Notes: generated from the letters alone by a model not told the origin. A DNA stretch of 64,000 bases from Roseitalea porphyridii (GCF_004331955.1 NZ_CP036532.1:1798001-1862000), one strand, 5' to 3'. Shown: positions 51,564-61,875, counted from the stretch's first letter. Program-made: numbers and translations.

Positions 51564-53028
51564 CGAGCGGATAGATCGGTCTTTGGAGCCGCGTGTAAGG
51601 CAGCTTGCGGGGATCGGATATGCATGGTCCCTGCGTTTCGACGGTGAAGCTCGCCGCGGCGATCTTGTCGTAGGCGCGCCTGTGCGCCACGGCTGCCTTG
51701 ACGCCGATCACTGACAGTTTTTCAGGGTCGATGCCCTGGCTGCGCCACTGGCCGAGATCGAAGGGCGGAGTCTTGCGGGAATTGAGAAGGATGGTGATGC
51801 CGCGATGGCGGACGACGGCGCTGGGGCCCATGGCGATGTGCTTGCCACGCGCGGCAACCATGTGGCTCTTGATGTCCTCGAGCGTGAAGTTGCCGTCGCT
51901 GCGCGAGACCAACTCGACATCGAGCTCGATCGGGCCGGGGTCGAAGGGATTGTTCTTGCCCCCGATGGCGACCGTCTTGTGTTCACCAGGCGCAAGCTCT
52001 TCCAGTTCGCCGACAGCTTCCGCGTCGGCGATCACCACGCCGGCGTTTTGTGCGTCGGCGGCGAGCAGCGCCCGCAGCACGCCGGTGCCGTTGCCCGGAG
52101 CGCCGCCACTGACATTGTCCGACGGCTCGACGAGGATGGCGGGCCCCGACGGCGGATCGGCAGCCAGGCGCTCAAGCACCGACGCGGGATCGTCTTCCTC
52201 CGGCAACCCCTGCGCGCGCAACTCCCATGCCTTGTCGCACAATGCGTCGAGAGCTTCCTCCGCTTCCGCATGGTCACCCGTCGTGATCACCGAGAAGGCC
52301 ACTCCTGCCTCCGGTACATCGGCGAAGGAGAAACCTCCAACGACATTCACCGCCCAAATGTGTTCGCTGTCTTCCTCGATGCGCCGGGCGAGCACCTCCA
52401 GATCTTGCATCGGAGCCTCGGCGGTACCGGTTCCGGTCGGCGGCCAGACGATGCCGGCATGCCGGCCGACCATACGCGGCACGGTGCCCTCATTCAGACA
52501 TCGCGCGAGCAACTCGGCCGCGCGCACGGCGCTGTCGCGCGCGTCGATATGCGGGTTTTCGCGATAGCAGACGAGGCCGTTGGCGTGACGTGCCATCAGG
52601 GCCGTCATGTTGGCGTGCAGGTCGAAGACACCGAAGATCGGCACGCCGGCAAGACCGTCGATGCCACGCAGCCGCTCAAGAATCGTGCCCTCCACGTCTG
52701 TCAGGCTCTGCGAGACCATGGCGCCGTGGAGGTTCAGATAGACCGCGTCGTAGGGTCCGCGGCGAGCCACCGGTTCGAGATCGGCCCAGAACGCCTCGAT
52801 AACCGCATCATCGACCATCGCGGAGGGCGATGCCGCATAGGCGCATGCGGGCTCGACATCCCAGCCCTGCGCCGCGGCGACTTCAAGAAAACCGTCAATC
52901 GTCGAACCGTTGCCCGCAAAGTCCAGGATCGCCGACCCGCGCACGATGTCGAAGTCGGCAAGGCCGGTCGTGCCGTTGACGAAGCAATGGGTCTCGTGGG
53001 AGAGCCCGGCAAGCAGGATCCGGCTCAT
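51553..53028 (-). CDS. M81 family metallopeptidase-like protein (MlrC type)
   Basis: 491 residues: N-terminal LAGLSHETHCFV (metal His/Glu), DLHANMT and CYRENPHID of the M81 domain, then the MlrC C-terminal domain (SDNVSGGAPGNGTGVLRALL, VIGVKAAVAHRRAYDKIAA). MlrC is the name-giving peptidase of microcystin breakdown, but most members sit beside transporters and amino-compound enzymes and have unknown substrates. It overlaps the IclR stop by 4 bp. Confidence 0.9.
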   Translation of the reverse strand: MSRILLAGLSHETHCFVNGTTGLADFDIVRGSAILDFAGNGSTIDGFLEVAAAQGWDVEPACAYAASPSAMVDDAVIEAFWADLEPVARRGPYDAVYLNLHGAMVSQSLTDVEGTILERLRGIDGLAGVPIFGVFDLHANMTALMARHANGLVCYRENPHIDARDSAVRAAELLARCLNEGTVPRMVGRHAGIVWPPTGTGTAEAPMQDLEVLARRIEEDSEHIWAVNVVGGFSFADVPEAGVAFSVITTGDHAEAEEALDALCDKAWELRAQGLPEEDDPASVLERLAADPPSGPAILVEPSDNVSGGAPGNGTGVLRALLAADAQNAGVVIADAEAVGELEELAPGEHKTVAIGGKNNPFDPGPIELDVELVSRSDGNFTLEDIKSHMVAARGKHIAMGPSAVVRHRGITILLNSRKTPPFDLGQWRSQGIDPEKLSVIGVKAAVAHRRAYDKIAAASFTVETQGPCISDPRKLPYTRLQRPIYPLDES

Positions 53029-53795
53029 TTCCCTGCTCCACCGGAGACCAGACGCGGCCGGCGGGCCATCTGCGGGCCGATCTCCTCCATCACCGACACG
53101 ATTTCCTCGCGCAGCGCGGGCGTCAGCCGGCTCTTGACGACCGACAGGCTGATGCCCGCGACCGGCATGTCATCCTCGATCATCGGCACGCCGAAGCAGG
53201 CGACGCCGGCGTCGTTCTCCTCGTCGTCCTGGGCCCAGCCGCGTTCGGCCGTTTCACGCAGCAGCGCCTCGACGGACGCCCGGTCGGTGGGCGAAAGCGG
53301 GGTGCGCTGCACCGGCGTCATGGCATCGAGCAGTTTGCGCTGGCGCTTTTCGGGCAGGAACGCGGCGATCGCCCGTCCGAGGGCTGTGCAGTGGAAGGGA
53401 TCACGCACGCCCGGCCGAACCTGCCAGCGAATGCTGCGTGTCGTCTCGATGTAGTGGACATAGATGACATGCGTACCCTGGAGCACGCCGAGGTTGACCG
53501 TCTCGTTGAATCGCCGGTGCAGCATTTCCATGACCGGCAGGGCCTGCTGGCGGAGATCCTCGTAGCCATCCCCGCGGCCCAACTCGTACATGCGCAAGGT
53601 AAGCCCGTAGCGGCTGCGGGCCTGGTCCTGATCGACATAGCCGAGCCTGGCCAGCGTCTGCAGAATCCGGAACAGCGTTGCTTTCGGCAGGCCCGTGGTT
53701 TCGGCAAGCTCCTGAAGCGTTGCGCTACGCCCCAGTTCGCTCATCGCCTCGAGCACCAGGAACGTCTTCTCGACGACCGCAATATGTCCGCTCAA
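53025..53795 (-). CDS. IclR-family transcriptional regulator
   Basis: 256 residues: winged HTH at about 10-70 (TLQELAETTGLPKATLFRILQTLARLGYV) and an IclR effector domain with CTALGRAIAAFLPE and VACFGVPMIEDD-type segments. It probably binds the paired boxes at 51062-51099 and 55202-55239, controlling its own operon and operon 1. ATGA overlap with the aminotransferase gene. Confidence 0.93.
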   Translation of the reverse strand: MSGHIAVVEKTFLVLEAMSELGRSATLQELAETTGLPKATLFRILQTLARLGYVDQDQARSRYGLTLRMYELGRGDGYEDLRQQALPVMEMLHRRFNETVNLGVLQGTHVIYVHYIETTRSIRWQVRPGVRDPFHCTALGRAIAAFLPEKRQRKLLDAMTPVQRTPLSPTDRASVEALLRETAERGWAQDDEENDAGVACFGVPMIEDDMPVAGISLSVVKSRLTPALREEIVSVMEEIGPQMARRPRLVSGGAGK

Positions 53796-55144
53796 TGGCC
53801 CATCTCCTCGAGTACCTCGCGCGCGGTCACAAGCGCGTGGTCGATATCGTCGTCGGTGTGCGCCAGCGAGACGTACCAGAGACCGCGCTCGATCAGCCTG
53901 ATGCCGTGGGCAAGCATGCCCTGGCAGAACCGGCTGTAAAGGGCCTTGTCGTAGTCCAAGACGTGCTCGTAGGAGAGTGCCCGCGCGCGCTCGGAGAAGC
54001 CCATGTGGAACATCGCGCCCGGCCCCTGCACACGCACATTGAGGCGGCCTTCTTCGCCGATCGCGGCAAGGCCATCGCGCAAGCGCGTCCCCGTCTCACG
54101 TACGTGACGATACCCCTCGCCATTGTTGCGGCCCATCACTTCAACGACCGCCCGGCCGGCCGCGATGGATGCATTCGAGGCGTTCAGCGTGCCGGCGTGA
54201 TAGACTTGACCGTTGGCCAGCGGCGCCATGAACTTCTCCTTTCCGACGAGCGCGGCGAGCGGAAAGCCGGCTCCCAGCGCCTTGCCGAAGAGGGCCATGT
54301 CCGGCGTCACGCCGAACTCGCCCTGCGCGCCGCCCGCGCCGAGCCGGAAACCGGTGATGATCTCATCGAAGATCAATGCCGTGCCGTACTTGTCGCAAAG
54401 CCGCCTCAGCCCTTCGAGGAAACCGGGCAGCGGTTCGATACACCCCTGGTTGCACATGACCGGTTCTGTGATGATCGCGGCCACTTTATCGCCATGGGCC
54501 GACATCGCTTCCTCGACCAGGTCCAGGTCGTTCCAGCGCAGAACGATGACGTCCTCGGCGAGCGAGGCCGGGATTCCCCCGCCCCAGGCGACGGGCGCTG
54601 GCGGTGTGTTGGATTCATCCCGCGGCGGATTGACCGAAAACGATACGTTATCGAGCCAGCCGTGATAATGGCCGATGAACTTGATGAACTTGGGTCGTCC
54701 GGTCACGTGACGCGCAAGCCGAAGGAGCGCGTGCGAGGCCTCCGACCCGCTGACCGCAAAACGCACCCGTTCGGCTGACGGAACGCAGCCCTTGATCGCC
54801 TCGGCCAGTTCGAGTTCGTCCACGTGCTGGCCTGCGAAAAGCTGTCCCGACTGGAGCGACTCGATCACTCGCCTAATCAGTTCGGGATGCGAGTGGCCCA
54901 GAATGCAGGGTCCCTGAGAGAGGGTGAAGTCGAGCAGTTCGTGACCGTCCGCGTCCCAGATTCGCGCACCCTTGGCGTGCGTATAGAACATGGGATGCGG
55001 CGAGCCCACGGCGCGAAACTGGCTGCTGACGCCGCCGGCCAACGTTTGACATGCCCTTTCATGGAGCGCCTTGGACTTTGGAAACGACAGATGGTCTTCT
55101 GCGCCGTGCTCCCCTGCCCCGGCGCGAACTTTCGACTCCAGCAT
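53792..55144 (-). CDS. Class III aminotransferase, glutamate-1-semialdehyde aminomutase-like
   Basis: 450 residues: LAGGVSSQFRAV, the PLP-binding SGSEASHALLRLARHVTGR, Asp260 in LIFDEIITGFRLG, and PLP-lysine K288 in FGKALGAGFPL. It is a relative of HemL-type and omega-aminotransferases; the operon shows no tetrapyrrole link, so it is probably catabolic. First gene of operon 2. GGGGGAGG lies 5 nt before the ATG and two IclR-like boxes are upstream. Confidence 0.92.
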   Translation of the reverse strand: MLESKVRAGAGEHGAEDHLSFPKSKALHERACQTLAGGVSSQFRAVGSPHPMFYTHAKGARIWDADGHELLDFTLSQGPCILGHSHPELIRRVIESLQSGQLFAGQHVDELELAEAIKGCVPSAERVRFAVSGSEASHALLRLARHVTGRPKFIKFIGHYHGWLDNVSFSVNPPRDESNTPPAPVAWGGGIPASLAEDVIVLRWNDLDLVEEAMSAHGDKVAAIITEPVMCNQGCIEPLPGFLEGLRRLCDKYGTALIFDEIITGFRLGAGGAQGEFGVTPDMALFGKALGAGFPLAALVGKEKFMAPLANGQVYHAGTLNASNASIAAGRAVVEVMGRNNGEGYRHVRETGTRLRDGLAAIGEEGRLNVRVQGPGAMFHMGFSERARALSYEHVLDYDKALYSRFCQGMLAHGIRLIERGLWYVSLAHTDDDIDHALVTAREVLEEMGH

Positions 55145-55449
55145 TCAACCCTCCCCCATGATCTCGGCTTGGTGGCAATCCGCCCTTGGCACCCGCCTAT
55201 CGTTTTCCATTGCAAAATGCAAGTTCCACGATGCAAAACAAATGGCGTTCTCACAAACCCCCTTTCCAGCCTGTTTCGAACGTGCCCACGCTCTGCTTCG
55301 CCAAACTCGGGCTGGCACAGGCGAATTGATGGCGACGGGGGCACGACCCGCCATCAGCAGAACACAGGTTTCCCGGACTTGGGGCCATCGCAAAGGTAAG
55401 GAGCAGATGCGGACGACCAGATTGGCTCGCCGCGAAAAACGTCGCGACG
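55145..55449. other. Operon 2 upstream region without a gene
   Basis: 305 bp between operon 2 and the sulfatase stop. It holds the IclR-like operator pair (55202-55239). No clear -35/-10 pair was found next to the boxes, which would fit activator dependence. No supported ORF. Confidence 0.6.
55202..55239. promoter_or_regulatory. Tandem IclR-like operator pair at operon 2
   Basis: GTTTTCCATTGCAAAAT (55202-55218) and GTTCCACGATGCAAAAC (55223-55239), centres 21 bp apart, 58 bp upstream of the aminotransferase ATG. The second box differs from the second box of operon 1 at only two of 17 positions. The dyad TTTTCCATTGCAAAA is typical of IclR-type sites. Confidence 0.62.
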
Positions 55450-56976
55450 CTACCCGGCACCACCCAAGCAACTGGCCGGCGTCAATGCGAAACGTCTGAA
55501 CGCTTCTTTCGGAGCATCGTGACGCTCCATTTCCGATGCGATCGCTTCCGAAAGCCGAGCTTCGGTCGCTGCATCACGATACGGGGCGTGCTGACCGGGA
55601 TCCTTGCGTAGGTCGAACAGAACGGTTTGCGTGTCGACGACGGCACCAGGACCGTGCGCCGCAAAGGAGCTCGAGCCGGCAACCAGCGGGACCTTCAGCA
55701 CCGGCGCGCCCTTGGTGAAGTCGAAAGGGCGCACCTGCACCGCGCCCCGCAGTTCCTCGATCGAGAAGAACGACTTCATGTGCGTCGGCATCAGCGTGTA
55801 CTGGTAGAGCGGCTCGGCGGTCAGATCGTCCGGGAACAGGAAGTAAGTGTACCGGCCGTCGGTGATGTTCACGCCGCCGCCGAAATAGCCGAACACCGCG
55901 GTGTCGCGGACCGTCTCGCCGTCAAGCGCGCGCAGCAGCGACCGGCCGGTCACCTCGGCGGGAACGGGACAGCCGAAGAGGTCGGCGATGGTCGGCATCA
56001 AATCCACCGTCTGGGTCAGCGCAGCGGAGCGCGCCCCGCCCTGGCGCCCGGGCGTGCCGATGAACAGCGGTATGTGCGAGACCTCTTCGTAGGCATACAT
56101 GCGGTTCTTGGCCCACCAATCGTGCTCGCCCAGAAGGAAGCCATGGTCGGTGGTGACCAGGAGCGCGGTGTCATCCCACAGGTCGTTCTTGTCGAAAGCA
56201 TCCAGCAACCGGCCGAGCTGGCGATCGCAGAAGCGCACCAGCGCCCGGTAGCGTGCACGCAGTTGCGCGACTTCAGCGTCGGTCTCGGTCACCTTGGCAT
56301 AGGGCGGCCAGTCGAAGATCGGACCGGGCATTTCGCCGGCCACCGCCTCGACATCGTCGTCCGGAGCGAAGAACGGTTCGTGCGGATCGAAGGTCTCGAT
56401 CTGCAGGAACCAGCCCTCACTTCGTCCATTGCGCTCCAGAAAACGCAGGCCGGCATCGAAGGTGAGCGCCGCAGGCATCGGCTCGGCGCCGGTCATCCGC
56501 TCCCGGTTGGCCATGTAGGTGCGGAACGTCGTGCCGCGCTCCTCGGAGAATTGTTTGGGGTGGAATCGCGCGCGCCAGTCCTCCAATGGCGGATCGACGA
56601 TGCCGTGCCACGGATCACGCTCCTGGCCGCGGATCATTTCGTAGCTGTCGAAGCGGTTGTGATAGGTCGCCCCGCCATCCTCCCAATAATGATAGTGATC
56701 GGTGACCAGATGCGTGTAGACGCCCTGTGCGCGCAGCATCTCGGGCAGCGAATTGTCGAACGGCTCCAGCGGTCCCCAGCTTCGGTGGAACAGGCTGAGC
56801 CGGCCGGTCTGCAGGTCGCGGCGCGCCGGCATGCACGGAAGCGAGCCGACATAGTGCCGCTCGAAGGTGGTGGTGCGCGCCGCCAGCCGGTCGAAATTGG
56901 GTGTGTCGACATCGCTCGCATAGGGCGACAGCGCCAGACGGTTCAGCGAATCGAACAGGACCAGGACGCACTTCAT
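55450..56976 (-). CDS. Formylglycine-type sulfatase, cytosolic
   Basis: 508 residues without signal peptide. The nucleophile motif CMPAR (CxPxR, Cys48-Arg52) requires conversion of Cys48 to formylglycine. FDPHEPF (196-202) and TTDHGFLLGEHDWWAKN (from 275) are the other sulfatase blocks. The first metal motif is reduced to FDSLNR (one Asp), as in some phosphonate/sulfate monoester hydrolases, so the ester type is open. No maturase is in the window. It is last in operon 3, 4 bp after the permease gene. Confidence 0.9.
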   Translation of the reverse strand: MKCVLVLFDSLNRLALSPYASDVDTPNFDRLAARTTTFERHYVGSLPCMPARRDLQTGRLSLFHRSWGPLEPFDNSLPEMLRAQGVYTHLVTDHYHYWEDGGATYHNRFDSYEMIRGQERDPWHGIVDPPLEDWRARFHPKQFSEERGTTFRTYMANRERMTGAEPMPAALTFDAGLRFLERNGRSEGWFLQIETFDPHEPFFAPDDDVEAVAGEMPGPIFDWPPYAKVTETDAEVAQLRARYRALVRFCDRQLGRLLDAFDKNDLWDDTALLVTTDHGFLLGEHDWWAKNRMYAYEEVSHIPLFIGTPGRQGGARSAALTQTVDLMPTIADLFGCPVPAEVTGRSLLRALDGETVRDTAVFGYFGGGVNITDGRYTYFLFPDDLTAEPLYQYTLMPTHMKSFFSIEELRGAVQVRPFDFTKGAPVLKVPLVAGSSSFAAHGPGAVVDTQTVLFDLRKDPGQHAPYRDAATEARLSEAIASEMERHDAPKEAFRRFALTPASCLGGAG

Positions 56977-56978
56977 GC

Positions 56979-57828
<850 letters not shown>

Positions 57829-57832
<4 letters not shown>

Positions 57833-58698
57833 TCGAAGTCCCTCTCGCCGATGCGGAAGACGTGCCTGATCAGGACGATGGCGACGACACCCAGAAGCAC
57901 GATGTGCATGCCGATGGCGTTGGCCTCGCCCCAGTCGAAGGTCTCGAAGGCACGGTAGGTCGCCATCGACATGTTGAGCGAGGCGTTGGCCGGCCCGCCC
58001 TTGGTCGTCAGGAAGATGCCTTCGAAATAGATCAGCGACTGCGTGACGGTCAGGATCATGCAGGTGCCGATCACGTTGCGCAGCAGCGGCAGCGTGATGT
58101 ACCAGTCCTGCTGTACTTCAGAGGCCCCCTCTATGACGGCGGCCTCGTACATGTCCTCGGGGATCGAGGCGATCTCGGCCATGATGATGATCATGTATAG
58201 ACCGACGTGGAATATCCACGTGGCGATCAGGGCATAAAGGGCCGTGTCGTACTGGAACAGCCAGTCCTGCTGAAGGTGGCCAAGGCCGATATCCTCGAGC
58301 AGCATGTTCAGAGCGCCGTAGCGGGCGTTGTAGAAGCCCAGAAAGACGATCGCGAGCGCCGAATAGCTGACGATGTTGGGCAGGAAGAACAAGGTCCGAA
58401 ACACCTTCCAACCCTTGACGCGGCGCGACAGGATCATCGCCAGCACCGCGGCGAGCGGCACATGGATCAGAACGGCCGCCCCGACCCAGATCGCGGTGTT
58501 CTGCAGGGCGGACCTGAAGGATCGGCTGTCCCACAGCTCCAGATAGTTGGCGCCGCCATTGAAGGTCATCCCGGCCGCGTTCCACTCGAAAAACGAGGTC
58601 ATTAGGATCGTGGCGAACGGGAATGCCAGAAAGGTGACGAACAGCGCGATCGCCGGCAGGAGCGACACGAAGATCGACAGGCCGAGGCTCTTTTGCAT
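57829..58698 (-). CDS. ABC sugar permease, MalF type (operon 3)
   Basis: 289 residues, six TM helices, EAA loop MYEAAVIEGASEVQQDWYITLPLL. The start MQKSLGLSIF is chosen; the frame runs further upstream to 58956 but that part overlaps the binding-protein gene. Unlike its counterpart in operon 1 it is intact. Confidence 0.94.
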
Positions 58699-58768
58699 GG
58701 GATCCGTTTCGTGCGGAAGAAGGGTGGGCGGCCGGTCTGGGAGGGACCCGGCCGCCCCCTGGGGCGCG

Positions 58769-60049
58769 CTACTGCGCGTCCTCGAGGATCTCCAGGAACG
58801 TTTCCGTGTCGATCTGACCGCGGGCATAGACCGGCCAGCTGTTGATGAATTCCTGGATGATCGAGGTGGGCATGGTGATGTTGGTATGCGGATAGGTGTG
58901 CTGAACGTCTTCGGACTCCGCCACGATGTCGAGCAGCATCGGCTCGAGCTGGCCACGCTGCTCCTCGCTGAGCTCCATGCGCGTCGGCCCGAAGCGCGAG
59001 ACCATCACCGCCTGATTGAGCATCTGCTCGTCGCTGGTCAGGTACTTCAGGAAGGCGACCGAACCGTCGATCTTGTCCTGTTCCTTGGCGCCCACCGCAA
59101 AACCGGCCTCGCCCGTGACGATGATGAGTCCGCGCTCATCGCCGGCGCCCGGCGAGACCGCATAGTCGACGTCCTCGCCCAGCCCTTCCGCCGTCTCGGT
59201 GTTGACGCCCTTGATGTTGGGGATCATCCACGGCCCGTTGGCGATCATCGCCGCCTCGGCCTGCAGGAAGAGCGTCGCGCCGGTGGCGTACTGACCGGTG
59301 AAGGCGTCCTCGTTGGTGCAACCTTCCTCGAACATGCGGCGCAGCATTTCTGTTCCCGCCACCACGGGTGCATTGCCCACCAGTTCCAGATCGCCCTCGC
59401 CGCCGGCCGTCGACAGCCACTCGGCGCCGCCAGGCTGGGTCCCGATCATGTTGGCCCACATCAACCGGGTGGTCCAGTCGCCCTCGGTGGCCATGGGAAT
59501 GAACCCGGCCGCGCTGAGCGTGTCACACGCCTCGAAGAACGCCTCCCAGGTGCGCGGGAACTCCTCGATCCCGGCCTCCTCGAACATCGCCTTGTTGTAG
59601 AAGATGCCGATGTAATCGCGCGAATAGGGCAACGCGTACAATTCGCCCTCGGCGGTCAGATAGGTGTCGAAGGCATTGTCGAAGAAGCTGTCGCGCCATT
59701 CCGGATCGGCTTCCAGATAGGGCATCAGGTCGACGACGCGGCCGCTGTCGCGGAGATCCTTCATCAGGGCCGTATTGCCGGTGATCAGGTCGGGCAGCGC
59801 GTCCGCGACCGCATCGGCCCGCATCTTGTCGCGATACTGCTTGTCGCCGGGGATCTCCTCGGTGACGATCTCGTACTGGCCGTCATACTCGGCGTTGAAA
59901 CCCTCCAGCAGCGCTTCGCCCCACGGCTTGAGCGGATTGGTGCCGACCCAGAAGGTCGCCCAGTTGACTTCGGTCTCCTGTGCCGCGGCCGGCACCGCGA
60001 GCAGCGCGCAGGCCGCGCACGCCATGGTGGGTCCGAGAATTCTACGCAT
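58769..60049 (-). CDS. Extracellular sugar-type solute-binding protein (operon 3)
   Basis: 426 residues: Sec signal (MRRILGPTMACAACALLAVP, cut after AAA-QE), then the family-1 binding-protein fold (PYSRDYIGIFYNKAMFEEAGIEEFPRTWEAF pattern, ANGPWMIPN). GGGAGG lies 5 nt before the ATG at 60049, which rules out the start at 60091. It is first in operon 3 and divergent from the LysR gene. No ATPase gene accompanies this importer. Confidence 0.93.
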   Translation of the reverse strand: MRRILGPTMACAACALLAVPAAAQETEVNWATFWVGTNPLKPWGEALLEGFNAEYDGQYEIVTEEIPGDKQYRDKMRADAVADALPDLITGNTALMKDLRDSGRVVDLMPYLEADPEWRDSFFDNAFDTYLTAEGELYALPYSRDYIGIFYNKAMFEEAGIEEFPRTWEAFFEACDTLSAAGFIPMATEGDWTTRLMWANMIGTQPGGAEWLSTAGGEGDLELVGNAPVVAGTEMLRRMFEEGCTNEDAFTGQYATGATLFLQAEAAMIANGPWMIPNIKGVNTETAEGLGEDVDYAVSPGAGDERGLIIVTGEAGFAVGAKEQDKIDGSVAFLKYLTSDEQMLNQAVMVSRFGPTRMELSEEQRGQLEPMLLDIVAESEDVQHTYPHTNITMPTSIIQEFINSWPVYARGQIDTETFLEILEDAQ

Positions 60050-60099
60050 CAATTCCTCCCGTTTGGTCTTGGTTTCGACTGAGGCTCGCACAGCCTAGT

Positions 60100-60118
60100 G
60101 ATAAATTGAATTGCTATC
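60100..60118. promoter_or_regulatory. Candidate LysR operator between operon 3 and lysR
   Basis: GATA-N11-TATC (GATAAATTGAATTGCTATC) contains the LysR-type T-N11-A dyad, in the 97-bp divergent promoter region. TATAAG at 60130-60135 could be the -10 of the lysR promoter. Confidence 0.4.
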
Positions 60119-60146
60119 TTCTGATACGCCTATAAGCTGACATCAT

Positions 60147-61049
60147 ATGTTGTCGCATCTGTCCGCGCTTCTGCCGTACTTCATCTCCGTTGCCGAAACC
60201 GGCAGCCTGACGGCTGCCAGCCGGGCCCACGCGATCACGCAGCCGGCGCTGTCGAGGAGAATTCATCAGCTCGAGACCGCGCTCGGAACGGCGCTCTTTC
60301 GCCGCCATGCGCGCGGCATGTCGCTCACGTCCGCCGGAGAGGTCCTGCTCAGGCGCGCCCGCCTGATGCAGATCGAGACGCAGCGGGCGATCGATGAAAT
60401 CCAGTTGCTCAAGGGTGAAGGCAAGGGAAGGATCACCATCTCCGCTGGACCCTACTGGTGCCTGACGATACTGCCCGAAGTGGTTGCCGAGGTGACCCGG
60501 ACCTATCCGGGCTTCACATTCGACGTGCATCTTGCCGGCGCCAAGCCCGAGGTCGACGCGGTCGCCAGCGGCAGGTACGACCTTTATGCCGGCGGCTTCG
60601 ATGTCACCTATTGCCGTGGTCTTGGTCTGGAAGTCGTGCAGGCCGCAACGCTCAGCTACATCGTGTTCGCGCCGCCGAGCCATCCGCTTGCCGACGCGAT
60701 CGACATTGAGCTCGCCGAACTGGCCGCCCATCCCTGGGTGCAGTACCATGGCGACGGCGCCTGGCCATTCATCGTCGAAACCATCCAGCGCCAGGCCGAT
60801 CGGCCCGTGAGCGTGCAGGTCAGTTCCGACTCTCTGGCCACGACACTGGAGCAGGCTGCGCGCGGTGCTTGCCTGATGGGTCTGTCGCAGCCGCTGGCCG
60901 ACCTCGCCGCCCGCTTCGGTCTGCGGCCATTGGCATGCCAACCGCTGGATTTCCAGTTCCCCACCGGCTTCTGCTACGGTGCCTCGGCAAAGGATCTTCC
61001 CCCGCTCGCGCTCCTGATCGAGAAGCTCGAGGCAGCCGTCGCCGACTGA
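60147..61049 (+). CDS. LysR-family transcriptional regulator
   Basis: 300 residues: N-terminal winged HTH (FISVAETGSLTAASRAHAITQPALSRRIHQLE, residues about 12-45) and a periplasmic-binding-like effector domain from about 90. Divergent from operon 3, the usual layout for a LysR regulator of the adjacent transporter and sulfatase genes. Confidence 0.94.
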   Translation: MLSHLSALLPYFISVAETGSLTAASRAHAITQPALSRRIHQLETALGTALFRRHARGMSLTSAGEVLLRRARLMQIETQRAIDEIQLLKGEGKGRITISAGPYWCLTILPEVVAEVTRTYPGFTFDVHLAGAKPEVDAVASGRYDLYAGGFDVTYCRGLGLEVVQAATLSYIVFAPPSHPLADAIDIELAELAAHPWVQYHGDGAWPFIVETIQRQADRPVSVQVSSDSLATTLEQAARGACLMGLSQPLADLAARFGLRPLACQPLDFQFPTGFCYGASAKDLPPLALLIEKLEAAVAD

Positions 61050-61116
61050 GCCGCGGTGGGGTCCAGCGCGGACCCGGCCAAACCGGAGCCCATCGAACGC
61101 GGCAACGCCGGTCCGT

Positions 61117-61875
61117 CTAGCCGCCATCGCGCCGCATCCAGTAATTGTCGACCGGAACGGCGCGCTTCACGGGCGGCGCCTGAATGATCAGGATATAGGC
61201 GCGCCGCTGCCTGGCCGTGCGATTGGGCCCGGCATAGTGCAGCGTCTTCGGCAAGTGCATCACGCAGCCCCCGGCCTGCAGCGGACAGGCGACCGTCGTG
61301 TGCGTCAACGCTTCGGGCTCATCCACCTCGAGCCCGTGAACCGAAGGGTCATGGCCGATGGGATGATGCGGCAGCACGTCGTTGCCATGCGAGCCAGGCA
61401 CATATTGCATGCAGCCATTTTCGACATCGGTGTCGTCAAGCGCGATCCAGAAATTGATGCTGCGCTCGTCCATGGCCGGGTCGTGATAGGCCTGGTCCTG
61501 ATGCCAGGGCGTGACATTGCCGACATGGGCGGGCTTGAAGATCATATGTTCGCCCATGACGGGCGTCGCGTCGCTGTCGAAATAGGCCTGCGTGATCGCG
61601 CTTGCGCGAGCGATGACGTCCAGATCGCGTAGCTCGGGCGCGTAGTCGGACGGCTCGAGGATCTGGGGCAATTTCAGGGAACCTTCTCTCTTGCCGCCGG
61701 CAAGATCGAACTGTCGGCCCTCATCCTGTCCGACCTTCTCCTTGAACAGGCGATCGAACATCGTCCTGATCGCATCGAGCTCGTCGCCGGAAACAAAGGA
61801 CGAAACAGCCACGAACCCCTGTTCCGTCAAGGCGCGGCTCTGCTCGTCAGTCAGTACGGCTGCGCTTCTCTCCAT
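61117..61875 (-). CDS. Phytanoyl-CoA dioxygenase (PhyH)-family protein
   Basis: Fe(II)/2-oxoglutarate oxygenase fold, 252 residues. Iron ligands are visible as His125-x-Asp127 (WHQDQAYHD) and His213 (TLHYAGPN), and the 2OG-binding Arg is in the RTARQRRAY segment. PGSHGNDVL is also typical. The substrate is unknown; hydroxylation of a small molecule imported by the neighbouring systems is an inference. Divergent from the AraC gene. Confidence 0.9.
   Translation of the reverse strand: MERSAAVLTDEQSRALTEQGFVAVSSFVSGDELDAIRTMFDRLFKEKVGQDEGRQFDLAGGKREGSLKLPQILEPSDYAPELRDLDVIARASAITQAYFDSDATPVMGEHMIFKPAHVGNVTPWHQDQAYHDPAMDERSINFWIALDDTDVENGCMQYVPGSHGNDVLPHHPIGHDPSVHGLEVDEPEALTHTTVACPLQAGGCVMHLPKTLHYAGPNRTARQRRAYILIIQAPPVKRAVPVDNYWMRRDGG

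Noticed and set aside
51553-53028. Microcystin-degradation locus
   Set aside because: Only the MlrC-type family is present; mlrA, mlrB and mlrD are absent and the neighbours point to other substrates.
53792-55144. hemL (tetrapyrrole synthesis) for the aminotransferase
   Set aside because: The context is a catabolic operon with IclR and RidA, and alphaproteobacteria normally make 5-aminolevulinate through HemA (ALA synthase).
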